Source: Swaminathania salitolerans (GTDB lineage: Bacteria; Pseudomonadota; Alphaproteobacteria; Acetobacterales; Acetobacteraceae). Taken from it: 64,000 nucleotides of DNA. The position numbers and the translations under genes are program-made. Below the pieces are notes generated by a model. That model was not told the origin of the DNA and did no database searches. It was given only the letters and a program-made list of their open reading frames with translations. This document shows positions 17,336-24,684 of this stretch, one piece after another. The stretch lies in NCBI RefSeq assembly GCF_025994315.1, contig NZ_BAQE01000005.1; one strand, given 5' to 3'. How positions within the stretch are numbered: the stretch's first letter is position 1; the number at the start of each line of letters is the position of its first letter.

Positions 17336-17998
17336 GTGTTCGAAGGTCCTCTCGTTTCTCCCCGTGACCGCCGGAAGGCATGGATCGACAGCCTGTTCGT
17401 CGATCATGCGATTTTCCGTCTTCCCTGGACCAATCTCGCTCCGGTGGTGCCCGGGAAAGTCTGGCGGTGCAACCATCCGACCCCGGCGCGTCTGGCACGG
17501 CTCAAACGTCGTCTGGGCCTCAGAACGCTCGTCAATCTGCGCGGCCATCGTCGTTGCGGGTCGGATGCACTCTCCCGCAACGCCGCGGAAAAACTGGGGC
17601 TCGCCCATGTGGATATGGCATTCGAGAGCCGCGGCGCCCCGCATCGGGACCGGATCCTGCGTTTTTTCTCCCTGTATCGCCAGATCGAAACGCCGATGCT
17701 GATGCATTGCAAATCGGGCGCGGATCGTGCCGGGCTCGCCTCAGGCCTCGTTCTCATGTTCGAAGGCGGACGCGCCGAAGACGCGCTGCGGCAGCTGCAC
17801 TGGCGGTTCGGCCATTTCAACCGCTCGCGAACGGGCATACTCGACGCGTTCTTCCTGCGTTACCAGACCGATGCGGAGGACAGAATGGGTTTTCTCGACT
17901 GGGTCGAGAACGAATATGACGAATCCCGCCTCAAGGCCGATTTCGTCGCGGGCAAGCTCTCTTCCTTCATGACGGATCGCGTGCTGCGCAGGGAGTGA
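17336..17998 (+). CDS. Tyrosine/dual-specificity phosphatase-like protein
   Basis: Cysteine phosphatase of 220 residues, cytoplasmic, with no signal peptide. The P-loop HCKSGADRAGLAS at residues 124-136 gives the C-x5-R signature (Cys125, Arg131), and the preceding RTLVNLRGHR (63-72) matches the first conserved strand of the family. The residue after the Arg is Ala where most members have Thr or Ser, which could slow phospho-enzyme breakdown. The start is GTG 17336 with AAGGAG 8 nt upstream; the frame remains open further 5' but without a better start. The substrate is unknown; roles in polysaccharide or lipid-phosphate metabolism are possible. Confidence 0.82.
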   Translation: MFEGPLVSPRDRRKAWIDSLFVDHAIFRLPWTNLAPVVPGKVWRCNHPTPARLARLKRRLGLRTLVNLRGHRRCGSDALSRNAAEKLGLAHVDMAFESRGAPHRDRILRFFSLYRQIETPMLMHCKSGADRAGLASGLVLMFEGGRAEDALRQLHWRFGHFNRSRTGILDAFFLRYQTDAEDRMGFLDWVENEYDESRLKADFVAGKLSSFMTDRVLRRE

Positions 17999-18040
17999 CG
18001 CTCTCCTGTCGCCCCGGGCCGTTACCGGAGAGGCGCCGCG

Positions 18041-18508
18041 TTACGCAGCCCCCGAGAGTGTCCGGACGAGATCGAGGATCTGGCGCTTGATACGGGGATC
18101 CTCGATGCTCCGGTAAGCGCGCAGAAGCTCGAGCGTGTCGTCATCGAGCTGCGCCTCGGGATCGTAAAGATCGTGCTTGCTGCCCGATGGCTTGAGCAGG
18201 CCGAAACTCGGGACGATCTCTGCGAAACCCGTCGGCTGCCCGCCGACGCGCGCACCCGCACGCCCGGCGATATCGTCGAAAAAGAAACCGATCGGAACAT
18301 CGAGAACCCGGGACAGCTCGTAGAGGCGGCTTGCACCGACCTTGTTCGTGCCGCGCTCGTATTTCTGCACCTGCTGAAACGTCAGCCCGAGCGCTGCGCC
18401 CAGCTTCTCCTGGGACATGCCGAGAAGAGTCCGGCGCAACCTGATTCTCGCCCCGACATGGGCGTCGATCGGGCCTGCCGCCGAGGCGCTTTTCGCAACG
18501 CTGTTCAT
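18041..18508 (-). CDS. XRE-family transcriptional regulator
   Basis: Protein of 155 residues with a lambda-repressor-like HTH at about 16-75 (VGARIRLRRTLLGMSQEKLGAALGLTFQQVQKYERGTNKVGASRLYELSRVLDVPIGFFF) and a C-terminal tail that ends in a helix RIKRQILDLVRTLSGAA. This regulator type commonly sits after lnt in Rhodospirillales. It lies 46 nt after lnt on the same strand, so co-transcription is likely. Targets unknown. Confidence 0.9.
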   Translation of the reverse strand: MNSVAKSASAAGPIDAHVGARIRLRRTLLGMSQEKLGAALGLTFQQVQKYERGTNKVGASRLYELSRVLDVPIGFFFDDIAGRAGARVGGQPTGFAEIVPSFGLLKPSGSKHDLYDPEAQLDDDTLELLRAYRSIEDPRIKRQILDLVRTLSGAA

Positions 18509-18554
18509 TTATGTGGACTCGCAAAGGTTTATTTCGAGAATCGAAAGCAGAAAA

Positions 18555-20093
18555 TTAACCTTCTATTATCATCCGACGCCGACGCCCAAGCGAAACCGTC
18601 ACAAGAACGACCACCATACACAGAGAAAAAGGCACGATACGACCGAGGCGTGAAAAAACGGTGGGCACGCGAGGCGGAGGAACGGAAAGAACGAGGCTGT
18701 CCGGCTTGCCCCAGGGCAGACGCGCGAGTTCGTGTCCGGACGAGTCGAAAGCTGCCGTTATCCCCATATTCGCCGCCTGGACGACCGGCAGCCCCTCCTC
18801 GACCGCACGCATCCTGACGGTCGCAAGATGCTGTCGCGGCCCCGCACTGTTCCCGAACCAGGCATCGTTCGTGATATTGGCGAGCCAGTCCGGGCGCTTC
18901 TTCCCGGTCACATGGCCCGAAAAGATGATCTCGTAACACACCATGGGCCCGACCGAGCCGAGGGCGGGAAGCGTCCAGGTTTCAAGCCCCTTCCCGGGAG
19001 TCAGCTGTTCGGGCAGCAGATTGAACGGTATGAAACGCGGCTGATATTCGCCGAATGGAACCAGAGTGGCCTTGTCGTAGGTCGCCCGCACCCGTCCCGA
19101 TTCGTCGAGTGCCATGATGCTGTTATAAAAACGCCCCTGCGCGTCCCGTCTGTCCGAGCCGATCATTCCCCAGCTGCCATCCGCGGCCCGGGCGATCAGA
19201 TTCCGCGCCGCCTCGTCCTCGTCGAGCAACCCTGGGAAACCCGATTCGGGCCAGAGATAGACGACATTCCGATCGGGAGCGTCCTCCCGCGCCTTGGCGA
19301 CCCCCTCGGCCGTCAACCGCAGATACAGACGGAACGCCTCGATGGCGCCCTCTCGCGACAGAATATCCTGTTCGCGGATATCGCCCTGGATCAGGGCCAC
19401 TTCCGGATTGACGACAGGCAGAAGATCCGGATGGTCGAGCCGGAACCAGCCCCCCGCACCCCAGGCCAGAAGACCGAGCGCGACCGCGACCCGGGCACGA
19501 TGGCCATGCCAGACGAGAAGCCCGAAAAACACGACGAGAAAACCCAGACCGTCGACACCGATCAATGCGGCAGGCTGTATCAGGATATCCCCGGCCAGAC
19601 CCGGGAGTTCGAGCGTACTCCCTGTCGGGTTCCAGGGAAAACCGGTGAAGATGAAGACGCGCGCCATGTCGGCCAGCGTCCAGCTTGCGGCAAAAAGCCC
19701 CATGCGCGCGATACCGGCCGGCACGAGAGCCGCAACGAGCACGGGTACCATGATGAACGGCGCCAGAATCAGCGCACAGCCAGGGGCTGCGATCGGCACG
19801 GCCCACCAGAAATCGTGAGCGCGCGTCAGTATGGCGTTGGTCAGCCAGGAAAGAGCGGCCGTATGATAGCCCAGGCCGAAAAAGAAGGCATGTATGCCAC
19901 GTTCGCGCGCGCCCGAGGCATCGTCGATACAGCGATAGAGATAGAGCAGTCCGACAGCCAATGCGGGAACGAAACAGACCGGCGGCAGGGCAAGCGTCGA
20001 AAACGCGCCGATGACGAGATCGGCCAGGACCATCTTCCAGAAGGAAAGCGGAAGCCGGCCCGGCGAGCCTGATCCTCTCCGAAGCCGGAACAT
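18555..20093 (-). CDS. lnt: Apolipoprotein N-acyltransferase
   Basis: Inner-membrane enzyme adding the third acyl chain to the N-terminal Cys of lipoproteins. The 512 residues have several N-terminal hydrophobic helices, a periplasmic nitrilase-like domain from about 232 to 475, and a C-terminal helix. The catalytic triad is visible: Glu283 in WPESGFPG, Lys341 in YDKATLVPFGEY and Cys386 in PMVCYEIIF. The start is ATG 20093 (or GTG 20096); GGAG lies 6-9 nt upstream, inside a 21-bp tandem duplication. Downstream of olsB (37 nt). Confidence 0.96.
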   Translation of the reverse strand: MFRLRRGSGSPGRLPLSFWKMVLADLVIGAFSTLALPPVCFVPALAVGLLYLYRCIDDASGARERGIHAFFFGLGYHTAALSWLTNAILTRAHDFWWAVPIAAPGCALILAPFIMVPVLVAALVPAGIARMGLFAASWTLADMARVFIFTGFPWNPTGSTLELPGLAGDILIQPAALIGVDGLGFLVVFFGLLVWHGHRARVAVALGLLAWGAGGWFRLDHPDLLPVVNPEVALIQGDIREQDILSREGAIEAFRLYLRLTAEGVAKAREDAPDRNVVYLWPESGFPGLLDEDEAARNLIARAADGSWGMIGSDRRDAQGRFYNSIMALDESGRVRATYDKATLVPFGEYQPRFIPFNLLPEQLTPGKGLETWTLPALGSVGPMVCYEIIFSGHVTGKKRPDWLANITNDAWFGNSAGPRQHLATVRMRAVEEGLPVVQAANMGITAAFDSSGHELARLPWGKPDSLVLSVPPPRVPTVFSRLGRIVPFSLCMVVVLVTVSLGRRRRMIIEG

Positions 20094-20100
20094 CACATTG

Positions 20101-20141
20101 TTCTCCCGATGATTCGAGGGGTTCTCCCGATTATTCGAGGG
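20101..20141. repeat. 21-bp tandem duplication at the olsB-lnt junction
   Basis: Two near-identical 20-21 bp units (20101-20121 and 20122-20141), differing at one position in the centre. The right copy covers the olsB stop codon; on the minus strand each copy carries a CGGGAGAA Shine-Dalgarno-like stretch, and the copy nearer lnt supplies its ribosome binding site. Confidence 0.75.
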
Positions 20142-21030
20142 CGTCTCTCAGACGACGCTCGTAATGCCGATAATACTTGTCGGCCAGCAACTCGCTCTTC
20201 ACGAGGACAGCGACATCGGTCGTGTTGAACTGCTCATCCACGACCGCCCCGTCACCGATGAAGCCGCCCAGGCGCAGATACCCCTTGATGAGGGGCGGCA
20301 GGCGGGAGAGGCATTTCCGGTGATCGAGCTGATGCGGATCGCTGCGCTGCATGTCGACATAGCGATGCGGCAGTGCCCGGATACGCAGCGCGGGCGGTGC
20401 GAGATGGTTGTGATAGAGATAGGTGAGTTCATCGCCCATCGCTTCCGGATCGGTGCCCGGCAGGCTTGCACACCCGAAAAGAACGTCGATCCGGTGGAGG
20501 AAGATATAGGACGCGATTCCCCGCCAGAGGAGCTGCATGGCGGAACGACCGCGATACCGGCGATCGACACAGGAGCGACCGACCTCGAGCAGGCGTCCCG
20601 GAAACTCGGTCAGCGCGGAGATATCGTATTCGTTGGAGGTATAGAAGCGGCCGATCTGGGCCGCCTTGTCGCTTGTCAGCAATCTGTATGTGCCGACCAC
20701 GCCCTCAGCCCCCGAGGACACGGCGTGATCGATGACCAGAAGATGGTCGGCAATCTCGTCGAACTCGTCGCAATCGCGTTTGAGCCGTGCGGTTTCCTGA
20801 TCGGCATGGGCGCCCATCTCCTCGAAGAAGACACGGTAGCGCAACGCCTGGGCTGCTTCCCTTTCCGCCTTCGTGGTCGCGATGCGCACCCCGAGCTGTC
20901 CGCCCCTGAGCTCGGGGAAGCGCTCGCGTGCCAGTTCGAGCGTCGAGAGGGACTGCCCGCTTTGCGTCGGCTCGGCACCGTCGGTAACGAGAAGGCGGAA
21001 GATATCTGCGTGAGAGGGTTTGGTATTCAT
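20131..21030 (-). CDS. olsB: Ornithine lipid N-acyltransferase OlsB-like (GNAT fold)
   Basis: Probably makes lyso-ornithine lipid by transferring a 3-hydroxyacyl group from ACP to ornithine. The 299 residues match the hemolysin/OlsB acyltransferase family: VRIATTKAEREAAQALRYRVFFEEMGA, then CDEFDEIADHLLVID, VVGTYRLL, LEVGRSCVDRRYRGRSAMQLLWRGIASYIFLHRIDVLFGCASLPG. Ornithine lipids are known in acetic acid bacteria. No partner olsA is adjacent. The start overlaps the fur stop by 4 nt (ATGA), and lnt follows, making a fur-olsB-lnt-xre unit. Confidence 0.85.
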   Translation of the reverse strand: MNTKPSHADIFRLLVTDGAEPTQSGQSLSTLELARERFPELRGGQLGVRIATTKAEREAAQALRYRVFFEEMGAHADQETARLKRDCDEFDEIADHLLVIDHAVSSGAEGVVGTYRLLTSDKAAQIGRFYTSNEYDISALTEFPGRLLEVGRSCVDRRYRGRSAMQLLWRGIASYIFLHRIDVLFGCASLPGTDPEAMGDELTYLYHNHLAPPALRIRALPHRYVDMQRSDPHQLDHRKCLSRLPPLIKGYLRLGGFIGDGAVVDEQFNTTDVAVLVKSELLADKYYRHYERRLRDALE

Positions 21031-21521
21031 CCGTCCTGACCTGTCGGTTCCCCCGCCTTGACGGGCAGCCGACGACCGAAGAGTTCCAGACGATGCGAAA
21101 CGAGATCGAAACCCAGACGACGCGCCAGGGTCTCCATCAGGGCGGCGTGGTCTTCGTCCTCGAATTCCACGACATGCCCGGTCTCGACATCGATGAGATG
21201 ATAATGATGCTGATGTCCCGGCTCGCTGGCCTCGTAGCGCGCGCGTCCGCCACCGAAATCACGACGCTCGAGAATGCCTTTCTCCTCGAGCAGTCTGACG
21301 GTGCGATAGACGGTGGCGATGGAGATGCGATGATCGAGGGCGGAGGCTCTCCGATAGAGCTCCTCCACATCGGGATGATCCTCCGCATCGGAAAGCACGC
21401 GCGCGATGACACGGCGCTGCCCTGTCATTTTAAGGCCCCGTTCGATGCATAATTGTCCGATACGGGACTCTTCCTGAGCCCGCCCGCTTCGCCTTGCGTC
21501 AGCTTTCGCTTCAGATACCAT
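21027..21521 (-). CDS. fur: Fur/Mur-family metal-responsive repressor
   Basis: Fur-superfamily regulator of 164 residues. The winged-helix recognition region is IATVYRTVRLLEEKGILERRDFGGGRARYE (about 68-97), and the metal/dimer region starts GHQHHYHLIDVETGHVVEFEDE (102-123). No CxxC pairs are present, so the second structural zinc site of gamma-proteobacterial Fur is absent, as is usual in alphaproteobacterial Fur/Mur, which often answers to manganese. The start was set at ATG 21521 (MVSEAKAD). Translationally coupled to olsB by a 4-nt overlap. Confidence 0.9.
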   Translation of the reverse strand: MVSEAKADARRSGRAQEESRIGQLCIERGLKMTGQRRVIARVLSDAEDHPDVEELYRRASALDHRISIATVYRTVRLLEEKGILERRDFGGGRARYEASEPGHQHHYHLIDVETGHVVEFEDEDHAALMETLARRLGFDLVSHRLELFGRRLPVKAGEPTGQDG

Positions 21522-21601
21522 GAAAGATGGCGTAGCCGAAAAAACGACGTTTTGCCAACGCAAAGTCGCGAACGGAAACCGGGTTTCTCACCTGATGCCC
21601 T

Positions 21602-22000
21602 TCAACGCCGATGACCGAGGCCGATCTTGCGCGCGAGATTGGAACGGTGGCTCGCATAATTCGGTGCCACCATCGGATATTCAGGCGGCAGATCCCAGCG
21701 CTCGCGATATTGCTGGGGGGTCATATCATAGACCGTCTGCAGGTGACGGCGCAGCAATTTGAGCTTTTTTCCATCCTCGAGACAGATGATATAATCCGGA
21801 AACACCGATTTCTTGGGGGGAACGGCCGGGACGGGCTTGGTCGCTTCGGGCTTGGCGGAAGCAACGCTGGAAAGGGTCTGATGGACGGTACGAATAAGAT
21901 TGGGCAGATCCTGACCCGTTACTTCATTATGCGCGACATAAGCGGAAATGATCTGCGTCGTCAGCTTCTGCAGGACCAAATTATCGGGTTCGTCAGACAT
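21602..22000 (-). CDS. MucR/Ros-family transcriptional regulator
   Basis: Protein of 132 residues with the MucR/Ros layout: a helical N-terminal oligomerisation part, a Pro/Lys-rich linker (about 50-65), and a compact DNA-binding domain KKSVFPDYIICLEDGKKLKLLRRHLQTVYDMTPQQYRERWDLPPEYPMVAPNYASHRSNLARKIGLGH. Family members bind AT-rich DNA and control exopolysaccharide, motility and cell-cycle genes. Its own upstream region is markedly AT-rich, which would fit autoregulation. Confidence 0.93.
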   Translation of the reverse strand: MSDEPDNLVLQKLTTQIISAYVAHNEVTGQDLPNLIRTVHQTLSSVASAKPEATKPVPAVPPKKSVFPDYIICLEDGKKLKLLRRHLQTVYDMTPQQYRERWDLPPEYPMVAPNYASHRSNLARKIGLGHRR

Positions 22001-22032
22001 CTATTATTCCCCAGCTGGATGAATCCCGTCTT

Positions 22033-22061
22033 ATATATAATGATATTTCAATTTTTCTCAA
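22033..22061 (-). promoter_or_regulatory. Probable mucR promoter in an AT-rich patch
   Basis: On the minus strand TTGAGA (22061-22056) is separated by 16-17 bp from an alternating AT -10 region (TATATA at 22039-22034), ending about 32 nt before the mucR start. The whole 22020-22080 stretch is far more AT-rich than its surroundings, as expected for a self-regulating MucR target. Confidence 0.45.
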
Positions 22062-22101
22062 GAAGTATGTCAATGATTCCCAGTCGAGGAGAAGCATAGT
22101 T

Positions 22102-22329
22102 TTGCATACCGTCGATATAACGCAACAGACATGCCCCATGACCACGGTATATGTTCGCCTTGCGCTCGACAGAACGCCGGTTGCCCAGACTCTCGAAATC
22201 GTTCTGAAAGGAAAAGAGCCGCATGACAATGTCATCCGGCTTCTCAAAACATTGCAGCAAGAAATCGTGCAGGAAGCCGTGCTCGACGAGCAGGAACTTC
22301 TTTATCGTATAATAGTTAACAAATCGTAG
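22102..22329 (+). CDS. TusA-family sulfur carrier-like protein
   Basis: Protein of 75 residues with the TusA/SirA pattern: an early Cys (residue 11) in TCPMTTVYVRLALDRTPVAQTLEIVLKGKEPHDNVIRLLKTLQQEI. TusA carries persulfide sulfur on that Cys. The start is a TTG at 22102 behind GAGGAG (22086-22091). Its 3' end overlaps the convergent rimI by 28 bp. It is the only plus-strand gene in a long minus-strand block, which suggests later insertion into the rimI-mucR interval. Confidence 0.8.
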   Translation: MHTVDITQQTCPMTTVYVRLALDRTPVAQTLEIVLKGKEPHDNVIRLLKTLQQEIVQEAVLDEQELLYRIIVNKS

Positions 22330-22766
22330 CGGAGAAGTCTAGCATCGCTGCCATCCGGATAATAATGTCGCCTTATCCCGCAGGACATGAATCCCGCCCG
22401 CTCATACAAGGAACAGGCCGGGCGATTGTTTACCGACACTTCAAGAAAAAGAGATGTAGCATCCTGCTCTTTCAGCGTCCTTATACAGGCGTCAAGGAGA
22501 TGTCGGGCGATCCCTTTCCGGCGCGCATCGGGATGCACCGTAAGCGTCAGGATCTCCGCTTCGTCGAGACAGAGCCGCGCCATCAGGAAGCCGACCGGTA
22601 CGGAACCGCAGCAGGCCATCGTGACCTGTGTGCCGTTCATTGCCATGAGCGCGCGGAACGCTTCCACGTCCCATCGCTCCCCGATGGGGAAACCGGCCTC
22701 GTGCAGGGCCGCGAGAATGTCCAGATGGGCCATTCCGGCGGGATGCAGGGTGATCGGCCCGCTCAT
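22302..22766 (-). CDS. rimI: Ribosomal protein S18 alanine N-acetyltransferase-like (GNAT)
   Basis: GNAT acetyltransferase of 154 residues. The acetyl-CoA motif is EILTLTVHPDARRKGIARHLLDACI, followed by LFLEVSVNNRPACSLYERAGFMSCGIRRHYY, both typical of RimI. The ATG at 22766 overlaps the tsaB stop by 4 nt; tsaB-rimI pairing is widespread and supports the name. Substrate assignment (S18 N-terminus) is by analogy. Confidence 0.9.
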   Translation of the reverse strand: MSGPITLHPAGMAHLDILAALHEAGFPIGERWDVEAFRALMAMNGTQVTMACCGSVPVGFLMARLCLDEAEILTLTVHPDARRKGIARHLLDACIRTLKEQDATSLFLEVSVNNRPACSLYERAGFMSCGIRRHYYPDGSDARLLRYDLLTIIR

Positions 22767-23413
22767 ACGGGCGACGGGCGCAACCCCTGCGACGGGAGCC
22801 TGGCCTCGGGCGCGTCGATATAGAGCGGCTGCAGCGAGGGCCGATCGTCGGCGTGACATGCCGCGCGATAGATATCGCGCGGATCGGGAGAGGTGCAGTC
22901 CGCACGGATGAGCGTCTCATGCTGCGGCAGATCCAGCATCGAGACCCCGTTGCCCACGACGAAAGCCCGCGCCGGAAGGGCGATCGCTCCGGAAGGCCCT
23001 GCCCAGACTGTGCCGTCCGGCCGCTCCATGAAGAGACGATCGCGACGCGCCCGGGTGATGCAATAGGCCTCGCTCCACCCCTCCCGGGCCCGGTAGGCCT
23101 GACCGAGCGTGACCCCGCAAAGGGAGGCGGAATAGCCCAGAGCCAGGCCCTGGGCGAGAGCGAGGGTCGCCCTCAGCCCCGTGAAGGAACCCGGGCCGGT
23201 AACCGCGACGATACGCCCGGGTCCGTCTTCCCACCCTGCTTGCTCGAGAAGCACGCGACAGAGCGAGGCCATTCCGGCCGTGGCGGAGAGGCCCTCGAGC
23301 GCGGCTGACGAGAGCGGATGCCCGCCGGAAAACAGGGCGAGCACGCCCGAACCGGTCGCGCCGAGCGTTGCACCGTTCAACACGAGGCAGCGGGCTCCCT
23401 TGTCCACCGCCAT
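22763..23413 (-). CDS. tsaB: tRNA threonylcarbamoyladenosine biosynthesis protein TsaB
   Basis: TsaB, the regulatory partner of TsaD in forming t6A at position 37 of ANN-decoding tRNAs. The 216 residues include the ASKHA-type segment IVAVTGPGSFTGLRATLALAQGLALGYSASLCGVTLGQAY, the hallmark of the family. The start is ATG 23413, which overlaps the nitroreductase stop in TGATG; a GTG one codon upstream is possible. The N-terminus is slightly divergent (CLVLNGATLGATGSGVLALF) but the frame is intact. Confidence 0.92.
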   Translation of the reverse strand: MAVDKGARCLVLNGATLGATGSGVLALFSGGHPLSSAALEGLSATAGMASLCRVLLEQAGWEDGPGRIVAVTGPGSFTGLRATLALAQGLALGYSASLCGVTLGQAYRAREGWSEAYCITRARRDRLFMERPDGTVWAGPSGAIALPARAFVVGNGVSMLDLPQHETLIRADCTSPDPRDIYRAACHADDRPSLQPLYIDAPEARLPSQGLRPSPV

Positions 23414-24030
23414 CACAGGACCAGGCAGGCTTCGTCGAAACCCAGACGCATGGCACGGGGGGGCGAAGGGCCCTCTTCCGGATAGCCGAGCCCGACGATG
23501 AAATTGATGCGCCAGCCCGTCTCTTCGAGGAAGGTCTCTTCCACCGCAAACGAATCGAAACCGGAGAACGGCGCGACCCCCAGACCGAGCGCGCGCGCGG
23601 CCATGATGAGATAGGCGCCCTGGAGCGTTCCGTTACGAAAGGCGGTCTCATCCGAAAGCCCGACATCGGCAGCGAACCAGTCCCTCAGGCCCGGCTCGCT
23701 GTTCAGCCGTGGCAGATGTTCGAAAAACAGGGCATCGTGACAGACGAGCGCAATGACAGGCGCGCTGAGACACGGCTCCAGATTCCCCTGGGACAAGGCG
23801 GGACGCAGACGCGCCTTCATGTCGTCGGAGGTCAGGAAGACGAAGCGCGCGGGCGTGGTGTTGCCCGAGGTCGGCCCCAGCTTGACGAGATCGTAGAGAG
23901 AGGCGAGCAGGGCTGTCCCGACCGGACGCGACGACCAGCGCCGGGTCGTACGAGCCTCGCGGAACAGGCGATCGAGTGACGCTTCATCCAGGGCTTCGGG
24001 GATATTCTGCTCTGGAGAAGGGTCACTCAC
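23413..24030 (-). CDS. Nitroreductase-family protein, RutE-like
   Basis: FMN-dependent oxidoreductase of 205 residues, most like the RutE/malonic semialdehyde reductase branch: LFREARTTRRWSSRPVGTALLASLYDLVKLGPTSGNTTPARFVFL at the N-terminus (flavin phosphate contacts) and ALGLGVAPFSGFD with FIVGLGYPEEG at the C-terminal end. No other rut genes are nearby, so a pyrimidine-degradation role is not supported by context. It lies between nfuA (3 nt gap) and tsaB (TGATG overlap) in one minus-strand operon. Confidence 0.88.
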   Translation of the reverse strand: MSDPSPEQNIPEALDEASLDRLFREARTTRRWSSRPVGTALLASLYDLVKLGPTSGNTTPARFVFLTSDDMKARLRPALSQGNLEPCLSAPVIALVCHDALFFEHLPRLNSEPGLRDWFAADVGLSDETAFRNGTLQGAYLIMAARALGLGVAPFSGFDSFAVEETFLEETGWRINFIVGLGYPEEGPSPPRAMRLGFDEACLVL

Positions 24031-24033
24031 GTC

Positions 24034-24597
24034 TCAATCCTCGACCTGTTCGACTGCGACGACTTCGGGAACGTAGTGACGCAGCATGTTTTCGACACCG
24101 TGCTTGAGCGTTGCGCGGGAAGACGGGCATCCGGCGCAGGCTCCCTGCATGGTCAGGCGCACGACGCCATCCCGATACCCCCTGAATACGATATCCCCCC
24201 CGTCACCCGCAACGGCAGGTCTCACCCGGGTGTCGAGCAATTCGCGAATCTGGGCCACGACGGCTTCGTCTTCAGGCGCGATCGTCTCTTCTCTCGTCTC
24301 TGTCGCGAGATCGAGGCAGGGACGCCCGGATTCGAAATGGGCCGTCATCGCCGCGAGGAGGAGAGGCTTGAGCGCGGGCCAGCCGAATTCGTCGTTCTTG
24401 GTGACCGATACGAAATCCGATCCGAGAAACACGCCAACGACGCCATGCACGTCGAAAAGTGCCGCCGCCAGAGGCGAGCGGGCCTCGGCCGTACGGGAAT
24501 CGGCGAAATCCGCCGTTCCGCGATGCCCTGTCACGGCACGGCCGGGCAGGAATTTAAGGGTGGCGGGGTTGGGGGTATCCTCGGTCTCGATGAACAT
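24034..24597 (-). CDS. Iron-sulfur cluster carrier Nfu
   Basis: Nfu-type Fe-S carrier of 187 residues. The N-terminal Nfu_N domain begins MFIETEDTPNPATLKFLPG, the eukaryote/alphaproteobacterial form. The C-terminal NifU-like domain has the cluster-binding CAGC (Cys154, Cys157) in MQGACAGCPSSRATLKHGVENMLRHYVPEV. The start at ATG 24597 is conserved in the family. First gene of the nfu-nitroreductase-tsaB-rimI unit. Confidence 0.95.
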   Translation of the reverse strand: MFIETEDTPNPATLKFLPGRAVTGHRGTADFADSRTAEARSPLAAALFDVHGVVGVFLGSDFVSVTKNDEFGWPALKPLLLAAMTAHFESGRPCLDLATETREETIAPEDEAVVAQIRELLDTRVRPAVAGDGGDIVFRGYRDGVVRLTMQGACAGCPSSRATLKHGVENMLRHYVPEVVAVEQVED

Positions 24598-24684
24598 CAC
24601 GGCTCTCAGCATTCAGTTATGGCCTCGAGATGTGCCATCAATCGCGACTGCGCAAGTCCCTATTGCTGAAAACTGCGCCGCCGT

